DNA from: an uncultured Bacilli bacterium
Lineage (GTDB): Bacteria > Bacillota_I > Bacilli_A > RF39 > UBA660
Direction: 5' to 3'
Assembly (NCBI GenBank): GCA_934122395.1
Contig: CAKOWQ010000003.1
Location: 186,001 to 250,000 of the forward strand
Length of the DNA: 64,000 nucleotides
A model generated the notes under the pieces. The model had not been told where the DNA came from and ran no database searches. It saw only the letters and a program-made list of their open reading frames with translations. Every line of letters begins with the position of its first letter. Position 1 is the stretch's first letter. Below are positions 31,168 through 40,821 of this stretch, piece by piece. Made by a program: the position numbers and the translations under genes.

Positions 31168-33350
31168 AATTATTTAAATATTTAAAAACATCAATATTTT
31201 CTATACTTATAATTATTGCTTTATTAGTATGTCAGGCTGAGCTTGATTTAGCATTACCAGATTATACTTCTAAAATAATAAACGTTGGTATTCAACAAAA
31301 TGGTATAGAAGATGCAGTACCTAGTGTTATGACAGTTGATACATATAATAATTTAATGTTATTAATGAATGATCATGAAAAAGATACTGTTAGTACACAT
31401 TACAAATTAGTAAATAAAAATGATAAAGATTATGTAGCTAAATATCCAATTTTAAAAAGTGAAGATATTTATGTATATAACGGTAAGGATAGAAAAGATG
31501 TAAATGATTCATTGGAGCATGCTTTTGCTATATCTTATATTGCTACTATGATTGACAAGAATCCATCTAGTTTTGATATTAATTTACCTAATGGAACATC
31601 TTTTTCCGATATGCTTAAAATGATGGATGATAATACAAGAAGTGAAATTATTAAGCGTATTGATGAAAAACTAGAAGATATGCCAGGAACCATTTTAAGT
31701 AGCGCAGCAATCGAAAGTATAAAATCAGAATATGAAAAAGTAGGTCTTGATTTAGGAAAAATTCAAACTAATTATATTTTAATTAGTGGTGCTAAAATGC
31801 TAGGAATAGCATTATTAATAATGGCTATTGCTGTATTAATTATTTTCTTTGGATCACGTCTTGCAGCAAGACTTGCTAAAACATTAAGAGAGAAAGTGTT
31901 TGACCGAGTAATACATTTTTCTAAGAGCGAAATGAAAGAGTTTGGTACTTCATCATTAATTACTAGAACTACTAATGATATTCAACAAATACAGCAAGTA
32001 GTAGTTATGCTTATGAGAGTAGTATTCTATGCACCAATTATTGCTATAGGAGGAATACTTAAAACTACTAGTGCTGAAAACTCAATGCTTTGGATAATTA
32101 TTATTGCTGTAGCTGCACTTTTGATAATAGTTGGTACGTTATTTATTGTAGTAATGCCTAAATTTAAAATATTCCAAAGTTTAGTAGATAAATTAAATTT
32201 AGTATCACGTGAAATATTAGAAGGAATTCCAGTTATAAGAGCTTTTAGTAATGAACGACATGAAGAAAAAAGATTTGATGATGCGAATAAAAACTTAACT
32301 AAAGTAGATTTATTTGTTAATAGAACTATGTCTCTTATGATGCCTTTAATGATGCTACTTATGAATGTAGTATGTATTGCTATTGTATGGTTTGGTTCTA
32401 AAGGAATAGATGCTGGTACTATCCAAGTTGGAGATATGATGGCATATATTCAATATACAATGCAAATAATTATGGCTTTCTTAATGATATCTATGATTTC
32501 GATTATGTTACCAAGAGCATCTATTTCAGCTAAGAGAATTATTGAAGTAATTGATACTCCATCTAGTATAAATAATCCTTTAGAAGAAAAGAAATTTGAT
32601 AAGGATAAGACTGGTATTATAGAATTTAAAAATGTATGTTTTAGATATCCTGATGCTAATGAGGATGTAATAACTGATGTCAATTTTACAGCTAAAAAGG
32701 GTGAAGTTATAGCGTTTATTGGTTCTACTGGAAGTGGTAAATCAACTTTAATTAATTTGATTCCTAGATTCTATGATGTTACAGAAGGCTCTATTACAGT
32801 AGATGGTGTTGATATTAGAGATATAAATATTGATACATTAAGAAAAAGAATTGGTTATGTTCCTCAAAAAGGAATACTATTTAGTGGAACAATAGAAAGT
32901 AATATTAAGTATGGTAATGATAAAATTACTGATGATAAAATGATATCTTCGGCTGAAATTGCTCAAGCAACAGAATTTATTGATGCAAAAGAAGATAAGT
33001 ATTTATCTCCTATAGCACAAGGTGGTACTAATGTATCTGGTGGTCAACGTCAAAGATTATCTATAGCAAGAGCAATTGCAGTTAATCCGGATATTTATAT
33101 CTTTGATGATAGTTTCTCAGCACTTGACTTTAAAACTGATGCTAAACTTAGAAAAGAATTAAAGAAAGTTACAAAAGATAGTACTGTATTTATAGTAGCT
33201 CAAAGAATTTCTACTATTATGAATGCTGATAAAATAATTGTGTTAGATGAAGGTAAGGTAGTAGGAATAGGCACTCATAAGGAACTCATAGATACTTGTG
33301 AAGTATATAAAGAAATCGCACTATCACAGTTAAGTAAGGAGGAGATATAA
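31161..33350 (+). CDS. ABC exporter half-transporter with degenerate Walker B (subunit 1)
   Basis: 729 aa permease-ATPase fusion. TM1 (about 12-32) is separated from TM2 (about 215-235) by an unusually large loop of about 180 residues, probably extracellular. The NBD has Walker A GSTGSGKST (about 520), signature VSGGQRQRLSIARA, and Walker B IYIFDDSFSALD in which Asp replaces the catalytic Glu. Such degenerate sites mark one partner of heterodimeric exporters such as BmrCD or TM287/288. It overlaps the TetR gene and directly abuts the second half-transporter. Likely drug, lipid or peptide export. Confidence 0.9.
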   Translation: MLKLFKYLKTSIFSILIIIALLVCQAELDLALPDYTSKIINVGIQQNGIEDAVPSVMTVDTYNNLMLLMNDHEKDTVSTHYKLVNKNDKDYVAKYPILKSEDIYVYNGKDRKDVNDSLEHAFAISYIATMIDKNPSSFDINLPNGTSFSDMLKMMDDNTRSEIIKRIDEKLEDMPGTILSSAAIESIKSEYEKVGLDLGKIQTNYILISGAKMLGIALLIMAIAVLIIFFGSRLAARLAKTLREKVFDRVIHFSKSEMKEFGTSSLITRTTNDIQQIQQVVVMLMRVVFYAPIIAIGGILKTTSAENSMLWIIIIAVAALLIIVGTLFIVVMPKFKIFQSLVDKLNLVSREILEGIPVIRAFSNERHEEKRFDDANKNLTKVDLFVNRTMSLMMPLMMLLMNVVCIAIVWFGSKGIDAGTIQVGDMMAYIQYTMQIIMAFLMISMISIMLPRASISAKRIIEVIDTPSSINNPLEEKKFDKDKTGIIEFKNVCFRYPDANEDVITDVNFTAKKGEVIAFIGSTGSGKSTLINLIPRFYDVTEGSITVDGVDIRDINIDTLRKRIGYVPQKGILFSGTIESNIKYGNDKITDDKMISSAEIAQATEFIDAKEDKYLSPIAQGGTNVSGGQRQRLSIARAIAVNPDIYIFDDSFSALDFKTDAKLRKELKKVTKDSTVFIVAQRISTIMNADKIIVLDEGKVVGIGTHKELIDTCEVYKEIALSQLSKEEI

Positions 33351-35159
33351 ATGGCTAATGGACCAATGCATGGATCTAAAGGTCCTGATAAAGCAAAGGA
33401 CTTTAAAGGTACTTTAAAGAAAATATTAAATTATACTAAAAAGTATCGTATTGCTATTATTATAGTAATGATATTTGCTATATTAAGTACAATCTTCTCT
33501 ATAATAGGACCTAATATTTTAGGAGATGTTACTACTGAAATATTTAATGGATTAGTAAGAAAAATTACAAGACAAGGCGGAATGGACTTTGACTTTATCA
33601 AAAAAACTTTATTACTTTTATTAGGCTTATATGCTTTCAGTGCTTTTTGTTCTTTTATCCAAAGTTTTATAATGAATTCAGTAGCATGTAAAATATCTTA
33701 TAATTTAAGAGATCAAATAAGTAAGAAATTACATAAATTACCATTATCTTATTTTGAGACTAGAACTCATGGTGAAATATTATCTAGAATTACTAATGAT
33801 GTAGATACTTTTTCTCAGAATTTAAGTCAAACACTAAGTCAATTAGTATCATCATTTGCAACTTTAGTTGGTACTATAATAATGATGATTAGTATTAGTG
33901 GTAAAATGACTATTGCATCTATTATAATTCTTCCTATATCAGTAATGGGAATGGGATTTATTATGAAAAAATCGCAAAAGTACTTTACTAGACAACAACA
34001 TAATTTAGGTAATATGAACGGCCTTGTTGAGGAAGTGTATGGAGGACATGATGTAGTAAGTGTTTTCTGTGCTGAAGATAAAGAATTAGCTCGTTTTAAA
34101 GAGTTAAATGATAAATTATATGATTCAGGTTGGAAAAGTCAATTTGCATCAACATCAATGCATCCATTGATGAACTTTGTAGGTAATATCAATTATGTTT
34201 TAGTATCTATTTATGGTGGTTATTTAACTATAAAGAATCAAATGAAAGTAGGGGGAATATTATCTTTCTCACAATATGTTAGAAACTTAAATAGTTCTGC
34301 TGCTACACTTGCTCAAATATTTTCAATGTTACAACCTACAGTGGCATCAGCTGAACGTATTTTTGAATTTTTAGATGCTAAGGAAGAAGTGTCTGATGTT
34401 AAAAATCCAGTATCAGTTGCCAATATTCGTGGTAATGTTGAGTTTAAAGACGTTAAATTTGGATATGACGAAGATAAAGTTGTAATTCATGACTTTAATG
34501 CCAAAGTAAAACAAGGTCAAAAAATTGCGATAGTAGGGCCAACCGGGGCTGGGAAAACCACTATGGTGAAATTATTAATGCGTTTTTATGATGTTAATAG
34601 TGGAAAAATACTAATAGATGGACATAATATTAAGAACTTTAAGCGAAGTGATTTAAGAAGTTTATTTGGTATGGTACTACAAGATACTTGGTTATTTAAT
34701 GGTACTATTGCTGATAATATTAGATATGGTAAGTTAGATGCTGATATAGAAGAAGTTAAGAATGCTGCTAGAAGTGCTAGTGTTCATCACTTTATTAAAA
34801 CATTACCAGATAACTATAATATGGTTTTAAATGAAGAAAGTGATAATATATCAGGTGGTCAAAAACAACTACTTACTATTGCTAGAGTTATTTTAGCAGA
34901 CCCTAAAATATTAATACTAGATGAAGCAACCAGTAGTGTTGATACTAGAACTGAAATACTTATTCAACAAGCAATGGATAAACTTATGGAAGGTAGAACG
35001 AGTTTTATTATCGCACATAGATTATCTACTATTAAAAATGCTGATTTAATATTGGTTATGGATAATGGTGATATTGTTGAACAAGGTAGTCATAAAGAAT
35101 TATTAAAGAAAAATGGCTTTTATGCTAAACTATATAATTCACAATTTGATAATGTATAG
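33351..35159 (+). CDS. ABC exporter half-transporter with canonical ATPase site (subunit 2)
   Basis: 602 aa. Six transmembrane helices (about 25-320) are followed by the NBD: Walker A GPTGAGKTT (396-404), signature ISGGQKQLLTIARV, Walker B ILILDEATSSVD (about 521-532) with the catalytic Glu present, and H-loop IAHRLSTI. It complements the degenerate partner encoded just upstream; together they should form one heterodimeric exporter. The start is one base after the partner's stop, with AGGAGG at 33337-33342. A hairpin terminator closes the operon. Confidence 0.92.
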   Translation: MANGPMHGSKGPDKAKDFKGTLKKILNYTKKYRIAIIIVMIFAILSTIFSIIGPNILGDVTTEIFNGLVRKITRQGGMDFDFIKKTLLLLLGLYAFSAFCSFIQSFIMNSVACKISYNLRDQISKKLHKLPLSYFETRTHGEILSRITNDVDTFSQNLSQTLSQLVSSFATLVGTIIMMISISGKMTIASIIILPISVMGMGFIMKKSQKYFTRQQHNLGNMNGLVEEVYGGHDVVSVFCAEDKELARFKELNDKLYDSGWKSQFASTSMHPLMNFVGNINYVLVSIYGGYLTIKNQMKVGGILSFSQYVRNLNSSAATLAQIFSMLQPTVASAERIFEFLDAKEEVSDVKNPVSVANIRGNVEFKDVKFGYDEDKVVIHDFNAKVKQGQKIAIVGPTGAGKTTMVKLLMRFYDVNSGKILIDGHNIKNFKRSDLRSLFGMVLQDTWLFNGTIADNIRYGKLDADIEEVKNAARSASVHHFIKTLPDNYNMVLNEESDNISGGQKQLLTIARVILADPKILILDEATSSVDTRTEILIQQAMDKLMEGRTSFIIAHRLSTIKNADLILVMDNGDIVEQGSHKELLKKNGFYAKLYNSQFDNV

Positions 35160-35186
35160 AATTCTTGAAAAAGAATTCTTTTTTTA
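35158..35186 (+). terminator. Intrinsic terminator of the TetR-ABC operon
   Basis: AGAATTCTT / AAGAATTCT with GAAA loop, then T7. Confidence 0.87.
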
Positions 35187-35236
35187 GGAATTTAATATAG
35201 ATAAGGATAATAATATAATTAGGAATATGTATATTA

Positions 35237-35265
35237 TTGACAAAATTCTTTTTAACTAGTATAAG
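35237..35265 (+). promoter_or_regulatory. topA promoter
   Basis: TTGACA (35237-35242), 17-bp spacer, TATAAG (35260-35265), 24 bp before the topA start. Confidence 0.7.
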
Positions 35266-35289
35266 TATAAAGAGTGAAGGAGTGGTTTC

Positions 35290-37311
35290 ATGCCTAAGAA
35301 TTTAGTAATTGTGGAGTCTCCAAGTAAAAGTAAAACAATTGAAAAATATTTGGGAAAAGATTATAAAGTAGTGTCTAGTAAAGGACATATTAGAGATTTA
35401 TCTACTACTGGTAAATTTGGATTAGGAGTAGATGTAGATAATGATTTTAAACCTAATTATATTCCTATTGCAGGAAAGAAAAAGGTTATTAGTGAATTAA
35501 AAAAATATATAAAAGAATCAGATAAAATTTATCTTGCAACTGACCCAGACCGTGAAGGGGAAGCTATATCATGGCATTTAAAAGATGCATTAGGTATTAA
35601 AGATAAAGATTATGAACGTGTATTATTTCATGAAATTACTAAAGATAAGGTTATTGAAGCATTTAAAAGCCCACGTAAAATAGATGATAATTTAGTTCAT
35701 AGTCAAGAAACTAGAAGAATTTTAGATAGAATTATAGGATTTAGATTAAGTAGATTAATGCAATCTAAAACAGGGGGAAAGAGTGCCGGACGTGTACAAA
35801 GTGTAGCGCTTAAACTTGTTGTTGATAGAGAACGTGAAATAGAGAACTTTGTTAAAGAAGAGTACTGGACTATTACTGGTATTTTTGATGAGTTAACAAG
35901 TGAGTTATTTAACTATAATCATAAAGATATTGAAATAAAGAGTGAAGAAGCAGCAGATAAGATATTAAAAGAATTAAGTGATAAATTTACAGTAGAAAGT
36001 ATTGAATCTAAAAAGAAAAATAAGAAAGCTAAACCTCCTTTTATTACAAGTACATTACAACAAGAAGCTTCTACTAAATTAGGATTTACTGCTAAAAAAA
36101 CTATGTCTATTGCCCAAAAGCTTTATGAAGGAATAGATTTGGAAAATGAAACAGTAGGTTTAATTACTTATATGAGAACTGATTCTATTAGATTAAGTGA
36201 TGAATTTATTAAAAGTGGATATGCTTATATAAATAAAGAATATGGTAAGGATTATGTTGGGTATGTTAAAACTACTAAGAAAAAAGAAAATGTTCAAGAT
36301 GCTCATGAAGCTATAAGACCTACTAGTGTTAATAGAGATCCGTTAAGTGTTAAAAAGTATTTAACAAATGATGAATATAAACTTTATTCAATTATTTATT
36401 ATAGAGCACTAGCAAGTATTATGGCTGATGCTAAGGTTGATGCTACTACTATTATTTTTGATAATAATAATTATCAATTTAAAACAACGGGGCAAGTACT
36501 TATCTATGATGGGTATTTAAAAGTATATAAGGATTATGAGAAAAGTGAAGATAGAGTTCTACCATCTATAAAAGAGGGTGAAGTTTTAACATCAAAAGAG
36601 ATAAAGAAGGAACAACACTTTACTCAACCGCCTGCAAGATATACTGAAGCTAAATTAATTAAAGAGATGGAAGATTTAGGAATAGGTAGACCATCTACTT
36701 ATGCTAAGACAATTGATACTATAAAAGAACGTGACTATGTAACACTTGAAGATAAGAAGTTTAAACCAACAGAAATAGGAATTGAAACTACTGATAAGTT
36801 ACAAGAGTTCTTTTCTGACTTGATAAATGTTGAATATACGGCTGCAATGGAAGAGGATTTAGATAAAGTTGCAGAAGGTAATAAGGATTCTATAAAAATA
36901 TTGAGGGATTTCTATAATCAATTTGAACCAGAAGTAGAAGCAGCATTTAAAAATATGGAAAAGAAAAAAGCAGAAGAGACTGGAGAAGTTTGTCCAGAAT
37001 GTGGAAGTCCTTTAGTGATTAGAAAGGGTAGATATGGAGAGTTTGTTGCATGTTCTAACTATCCGGTTTGTAAATATATAAAAAAAGAAGAAAAAGAGAT
37101 AAAGGTAGTTTGCAAGTGTCCTAAGTGTGGAAACGATATGGTAGAAAAGAAAACTAGAAAAGGTAAGATTTTCTATGGATGCTCTAATTATCCAAAATGT
37201 AGGGTGGCAGTTTGGGATCTTCCAACTGGAGAAACATGTCCAGAATGTGGTGAACTTCTAGTAGAAAAGAATAAGAAAATTAAATGTAGCAGTTGTAATT
37301 ATGAAAAGTAA
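35290..37311 (+). CDS. topA: DNA topoisomerase I (type IA)
   Basis: 673 aa. The Toprim domain starts KNLVIVESPSKSKTIEKYLG and has the metal triad DPDREGEAISWH. The catalytic Tyr is in LITYMRTDS (Tyr294). RPTSVNRDP and LIKEMEDLGIGRPSTYA are conserved blocks. Three C-terminal zinc ribbons (about residues 570-673) begin CPECGSPLV, CPKCGNDMV and CPECGELLV, each with four Cys. It relaxes negative supercoils through a 5' phosphotyrosine intermediate. Normal length; own promoter and terminator. Confidence 0.97.
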   Translation: MPKNLVIVESPSKSKTIEKYLGKDYKVVSSKGHIRDLSTTGKFGLGVDVDNDFKPNYIPIAGKKKVISELKKYIKESDKIYLATDPDREGEAISWHLKDALGIKDKDYERVLFHEITKDKVIEAFKSPRKIDDNLVHSQETRRILDRIIGFRLSRLMQSKTGGKSAGRVQSVALKLVVDREREIENFVKEEYWTITGIFDELTSELFNYNHKDIEIKSEEAADKILKELSDKFTVESIESKKKNKKAKPPFITSTLQQEASTKLGFTAKKTMSIAQKLYEGIDLENETVGLITYMRTDSIRLSDEFIKSGYAYINKEYGKDYVGYVKTTKKKENVQDAHEAIRPTSVNRDPLSVKKYLTNDEYKLYSIIYYRALASIMADAKVDATTIIFDNNNYQFKTTGQVLIYDGYLKVYKDYEKSEDRVLPSIKEGEVLTSKEIKKEQHFTQPPARYTEAKLIKEMEDLGIGRPSTYAKTIDTIKERDYVTLEDKKFKPTEIGIETTDKLQEFFSDLINVEYTAAMEEDLDKVAEGNKDSIKILRDFYNQFEPEVEAAFKNMEKKKAEETGEVCPECGSPLVIRKGRYGEFVACSNYPVCKYIKKEEKEIKVVCKCPKCGNDMVEKKTRKGKIFYGCSNYPKCRVAVWDLPTGETCPECGELLVEKNKKIKCSSCNYEK

Positions 37312-37316
37312 TTAAG

Positions 37317-37343
37317 CACTAACAATTTTGTTAGTGTTTTTTA
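37317..37343 (+). terminator. Intrinsic terminator after topA
   Basis: CACTAACAA / TTGTTAGTG stem followed by T6. Confidence 0.88.
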
Positions 37344-37417
37344 TTTATTTTTGGTTGCTTAATATTAAAAAATAAACTATAATTATCTTAGAATAGAAGA
37401 TAGTTGGTGATTAGGTA

Positions 37418-38698
37418 ATGAATAAGAAGATACTATTGATGTTTACTTTTTTATTTTCATTTTTCATGTTTAAAGATAATGTTTTCGCTGGTACCGTTCT
37501 AAAAGAGACTGATTATACTTTAGAATGTTTATATAGTGATGGAGGCCTTTATACCAATGAGTGGTCTAATGGAAGGGGAGCATATATAGTAAATCGTACA
37601 TCATATAATTTAACTGATGCTTCACAATCAGATACTAATAAAGGTGGAGATATGGTTTTTGTAAATACACCCGCTATTAGAGGTAGGACTAATCAACAAT
37701 ACACAACATGTGCTTTAAAACTGTATTCTGCTGTGGTTCAAGGAAGTAATGATGCAGCAATGTCATATTTTAAATTCAATACCTCTTTTACTTGCAATAC
37801 TTCTGATAATTCATGTCCTGAATTTGGCGTTGAAAAAAGTGGATGGTCAAAATTTTGGGGAACTGCTGGAGCTTTAAAAGAATATGCATCAGCTGCAGAA
37901 GCTGCTAATAATTCTCCTTATAATTTGATTTCTGAACGTTATTTATTTAGCAATAATATTCCGGAACCCAACAAGACTTTATATTATGTATTACCGGCTA
38001 CTCAAAAAATAGGAACTAATATGTATGTAAAAATATATATTTACGACAATATCACTTTGTTAGATAAAGATGGGCGCATTACTAGATTAGATGGTGATAC
38101 TAGTCTATTTTCTCAAACAACTTTGCCAGAAAAAATATATTTAAATTCCCCAGAGCCTATTCCAGTTACAGGAACTAATTCTGTTGTTTCTTATAAATAT
38201 AATGCAGATCAAATAATTTATTCTTTTACAACTGCTTCAGATCCTACTCACACTATAGGATTTACAAATTCAACTGATAATCCACCTGATGATAGTGATA
38301 CAAGTAGTAGTTTATGTACTGAAAAATTAAAAAACACATCTCCTGTGTTGAAAAGTATCATTCAATTTGGTCAAATTTTACTTCCTGCGCTTGTTATTAT
38401 TTTAACAGGATTGGATATTGGAAAAATAGTTGTAACAGGTAATATCGAAGAAGAGTTACCTAAACGTAAGAAAACAATAATTAATAGAGCTATAGTATTG
38501 TTAATTTTATTATTCTTACCTTTACTTGTTAAAGTTATGTTGAAGATAGTTAAGGATACTGGTAGTGATATTGCAAATAACATTGAATATATTGATTGTT
38601 TATTTGATTCTAGTGCTAAAGCAGGAACAGCTAAAAAAGGTTCAACAACAAAAAAATCAAATAATTCAAAAAATGAAAATGTTGCCGTAGAAAAGTAA
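37418..38698 (+). CDS. Secreted/membrane protein with VirB2/TrbC-like two-helix C-terminus
   Basis: 426 aa. A signal peptide (residues 1-24) precedes a Cys-containing extracellular domain (Cys pairs at about 36/97 and near 124-133) with many Thr, Ser, Asn and Tyr. Near the C-terminus two hydrophobic helices, SIIQFGQILLPALVIILTG and IVLLILLFLPLLVKVML, flank a basic GNIEEELPKRKKTI loop, the hairpin layout of TrbC/VirB2-type subunits. A Lys/Ser-rich tail follows. It is 42 bp upstream of a VirB6-like gene, so a type IV secretion-like membrane complex is possible. Length and the big N-terminal domain differ from true pilins; the assignment is tentative. Confidence 0.45.
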   Translation: MNKKILLMFTFLFSFFMFKDNVFAGTVLKETDYTLECLYSDGGLYTNEWSNGRGAYIVNRTSYNLTDASQSDTNKGGDMVFVNTPAIRGRTNQQYTTCALKLYSAVVQGSNDAAMSYFKFNTSFTCNTSDNSCPEFGVEKSGWSKFWGTAGALKEYASAAEAANNSPYNLISERYLFSNNIPEPNKTLYYVLPATQKIGTNMYVKIYIYDNITLLDKDGRITRLDGDTSLFSQTTLPEKIYLNSPEPIPVTGTNSVVSYKYNADQIIYSFTTASDPTHTIGFTNSTDNPPDDSDTSSSLCTEKLKNTSPVLKSIIQFGQILLPALVIILTGLDIGKIVVTGNIEEELPKRKKTIINRAIVLLILLFLPLLVKVMLKIVKDTGSDIANNIEYIDCLFDSSAKAGTAKKGSTTKKSNNSKNENVAVEK

Positions 38699-38740
38699 TA
38701 CGGCAAAGAAAAGTAAGAAATTTAATATTGAGGTGATAGC

Positions 38741-40756
38741 ATGGTAGACTTTTTTGCGGCGGCTCAAAGAGTTATTTCAATGATTATGACTGGTACTGAG
38801 TTAGTGTTTATTGTATGGCTTACTTCTGGTGGCGTTATTTTTGTACTAAGAGGAATAAGCTTTTGGATAGATTGTACTATAGTAAAGTGCATTGGTGCAA
38901 TTTATAGTTACTTTATGACATTATTAAATGGTACTATGTTTAACAAAACACTGGTTAATGCAGTTATGAAAAATGTATATATATTTATTGGAGTGTTTAT
39001 ATTCTTTAGAGTAGCCATGCTTCTTATTAAATATATAATGAATCCGGAAATGGTTGCCGATCAGAAAGCCGGTGCTAATGCATTAATTAAAAGAGTAATA
39101 ATTGGTATGATGGGAATAATTTTTATACCAACTATATTTGATTATGGTTTAAAACTTCAATCTGCTGTAATTGAGGATCAACTGATTCAACAGTTATTTA
39201 TTCCAAGTGATATGATAAAAGAGGTTGAAAAACAAACAACAAATGGAGGAAATGGAATAGGTACCACAATTTTTTCTGGTTTTATTAATCCTAGCTCCAA
39301 GGCGCCGGATAAAATTAAGAATGAATACAAGAAGGCCTTGGAACAGAAGGATTTATCATCTATAAATTTTAATAGCGGGGGATTCCTGGGAATAGGATAC
39401 TCGAGTTATGATTATAGTTATTTTTACTTAATTTCGACCTTTGTTCTTGGATATGTATTGTATCTTATGCTTAAATATTGTTTAGATATAGTTGTCCGTT
39501 TCTTTAAGCTTTTTCTATTTCAATTAATTGCGCCAATTGCTATGGTGGAATATATGGCGAATGGTGCAGACGATGGCGTTTTCAAAAATTGGAAAAATGC
39601 TGTTCTTGGTAGCTATTTGATGCTATTTACTAGAATTATGTCTATTTGGTTTGTCTTGTTTGTTATGACTTTGTTAAACGGCAATTTTCCTAATTATAGC
39701 AATGGGTCATTATTAGCTGAAAATGATTACTTATTAAAAGCCTTAATAATGATAGGATTGCTAGCATTTATGATGGATCTGCCTAAAATCATTGGTAGTA
39801 TATTTGGCCTTGATCTAGAACAGGATTCATCTGCTACAGGTTTATTAAAATCATTTGGTGGTATGATCAAAGGTGTCGGATTAGGCGCTGTTTCTTTAGG
39901 CGGCGCAGCAGCAGCAGGTGGATTTAAAAGAATTCAGAATGCCGGTGGTGCTGCTAGTAAAATGCATGCCTTAAATCAACAAAAGAAGAGTGATATGGCA
40001 GCAGGAACATTTGATGCTGCTAAATATAATCAAAATAAGGCTGCTATAATGAAAGATTTCAAGACTGGAAAATCAAATGCTATGAGAGCTACAGGTGTTG
40101 GAATGCTTAAATCATTAGCTGGTAATAGTAAGATTGTTGGCGCTGCTTATAGTGGTGCTACTGGTGTTACAGAAGATATTAAAAAGAAAGAGGGTAAAGC
40201 TGAAGCTAAGGCACAAGCTGAGGAAGAAAGAGCTTATAGACAGCATCAAATAGAAGTTACTGATGAAATTAATACTAATACACATGTAATAGTTGGTCAG
40301 CAAGCTGTTGCTAATGTTAAACTTGATAATTTAGTAGACAATTCTGAACAAACATTGACTCAAACCGTTAATATTGATCATAAATTAGGCAATGTTAGTA
40401 ATAATGTTGAAGCGATTGCTAAAAATACTGAAACTACAGCTCAACAAACAGTTAACATTGATCAGAAACTAGGAACAGTTAGTGGCAACGTTGAAGCAAT
40501 TGCTCAAAATACTGAGACTGCGGCTCAACATACTGTTAATGTTGATCAAAAATTAGGAAAAATTAGTGGTAAGATTGATACGATTGCAGATAATACAGAA
40601 ATTTCTGCTGAACAATCAATTGATATAAATCAAAAAGTTGGTAACATTAGTGGCGATGTAAGTAATATTTCTGATAATACAGAATTAATAGGGGATGCTA
40701 CTTTAAACATTGAACATAGCACTAGAGATGATGATAAAGAATCATTAAATAGTTAA
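38741..40756 (+). CDS. VirB6/TrbL-like polytopic membrane protein with 28-residue repeats in its tail
   Basis: 671 aa. Residues 1-375 hold about seven hydrophobic segments; VVRFFKLFLFQLIAPIAMVE and GSYLMLFTRIMSIWFVLFVM, with a large loop before them, resemble the VirB6/TrbL core of conjugation channels. Then comes an Ala/Gly-rich region (KGVGLGAVSLGGAAAAGGF) and a basic stretch. Residues 541-652 consist of four 28-aa repeats of the form TVNIDQKLGxVSGNVEAIAxNTE. The tail is hydrophilic and probably coiled coil. It is paired with the VirB2-like gene upstream. No VirB4/VirD4 ATPase is in the window, so a complete conjugation system is not shown. Confidence 0.55.
   Translation: MVDFFAAAQRVISMIMTGTELVFIVWLTSGGVIFVLRGISFWIDCTIVKCIGAIYSYFMTLLNGTMFNKTLVNAVMKNVYIFIGVFIFFRVAMLLIKYIMNPEMVADQKAGANALIKRVIIGMMGIIFIPTIFDYGLKLQSAVIEDQLIQQLFIPSDMIKEVEKQTTNGGNGIGTTIFSGFINPSSKAPDKIKNEYKKALEQKDLSSINFNSGGFLGIGYSSYDYSYFYLISTFVLGYVLYLMLKYCLDIVVRFFKLFLFQLIAPIAMVEYMANGADDGVFKNWKNAVLGSYLMLFTRIMSIWFVLFVMTLLNGNFPNYSNGSLLAENDYLLKALIMIGLLAFMMDLPKIIGSIFGLDLEQDSSATGLLKSFGGMIKGVGLGAVSLGGAAAAGGFKRIQNAGGAASKMHALNQQKKSDMAAGTFDAAKYNQNKAAIMKDFKTGKSNAMRATGVGMLKSLAGNSKIVGAAYSGATGVTEDIKKKEGKAEAKAQAEEERAYRQHQIEVTDEINTNTHVIVGQQAVANVKLDNLVDNSEQTLTQTVNIDHKLGNVSNNVEAIAKNTETTAQQTVNIDQKLGTVSGNVEAIAQNTETAAQHTVNVDQKLGKISGKIDTIADNTEISAEQSIDINQKVGNISGDVSNISDNTELIGDATLNIEHSTRDDDKESLNS
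40361..40696 (+). repeat. Four tandem 84-bp coding repeats (28 aa each) in the VirB6-like gene
   Basis: Units at 40361-40444, 40445-40528, 40529-40612 and 40613-40696 are each exactly 84 bp, in frame. They encode variants of TVNIDxKLGxxSxxVExIAxNTE. Units 1-2 are most alike and unit 4 most diverged. 28 residues equal four heptads, fitting a coiled-coil or rod. Repeat boundaries were counted by hand. Confidence 0.85.
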
Positions 40757-40787
40757 GAGGAATTAGTGATAATTCTTCTTTTTTTGT
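40755..40787 (+). terminator. Intrinsic terminator after the VirB6-like gene
   Basis: AAGAGGAATT / AATTCTTCTT (one mismatch), loop AGTGAT, then T5. Confidence 0.75.
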
Positions 40788-40795
40788 GTCTAAAA

Positions 40796-40804
40796 TGTTA
40801 TAAT
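40796..40804 (+). promoter_or_regulatory. polA promoter (extended -10)
   Basis: TGTTATAAT, 17 bp before the polA ATG. No convincing -35; the leader is very short. Confidence 0.5.
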
Positions 40805-40821
40805 ATTTATAGGTGATTATA

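Noticed and set aside
40361..40696. Regular 84-bp repeats as a CRISPR array
   Set aside because: The units are contiguous, coding, in frame and diverged, with no unique spacers.
37418..40756. Integrative conjugative element
   Set aside because: No integrase, relaxase, attachment repeats or coupling ATPase; flanked by topA and polA with ordinary terminators.
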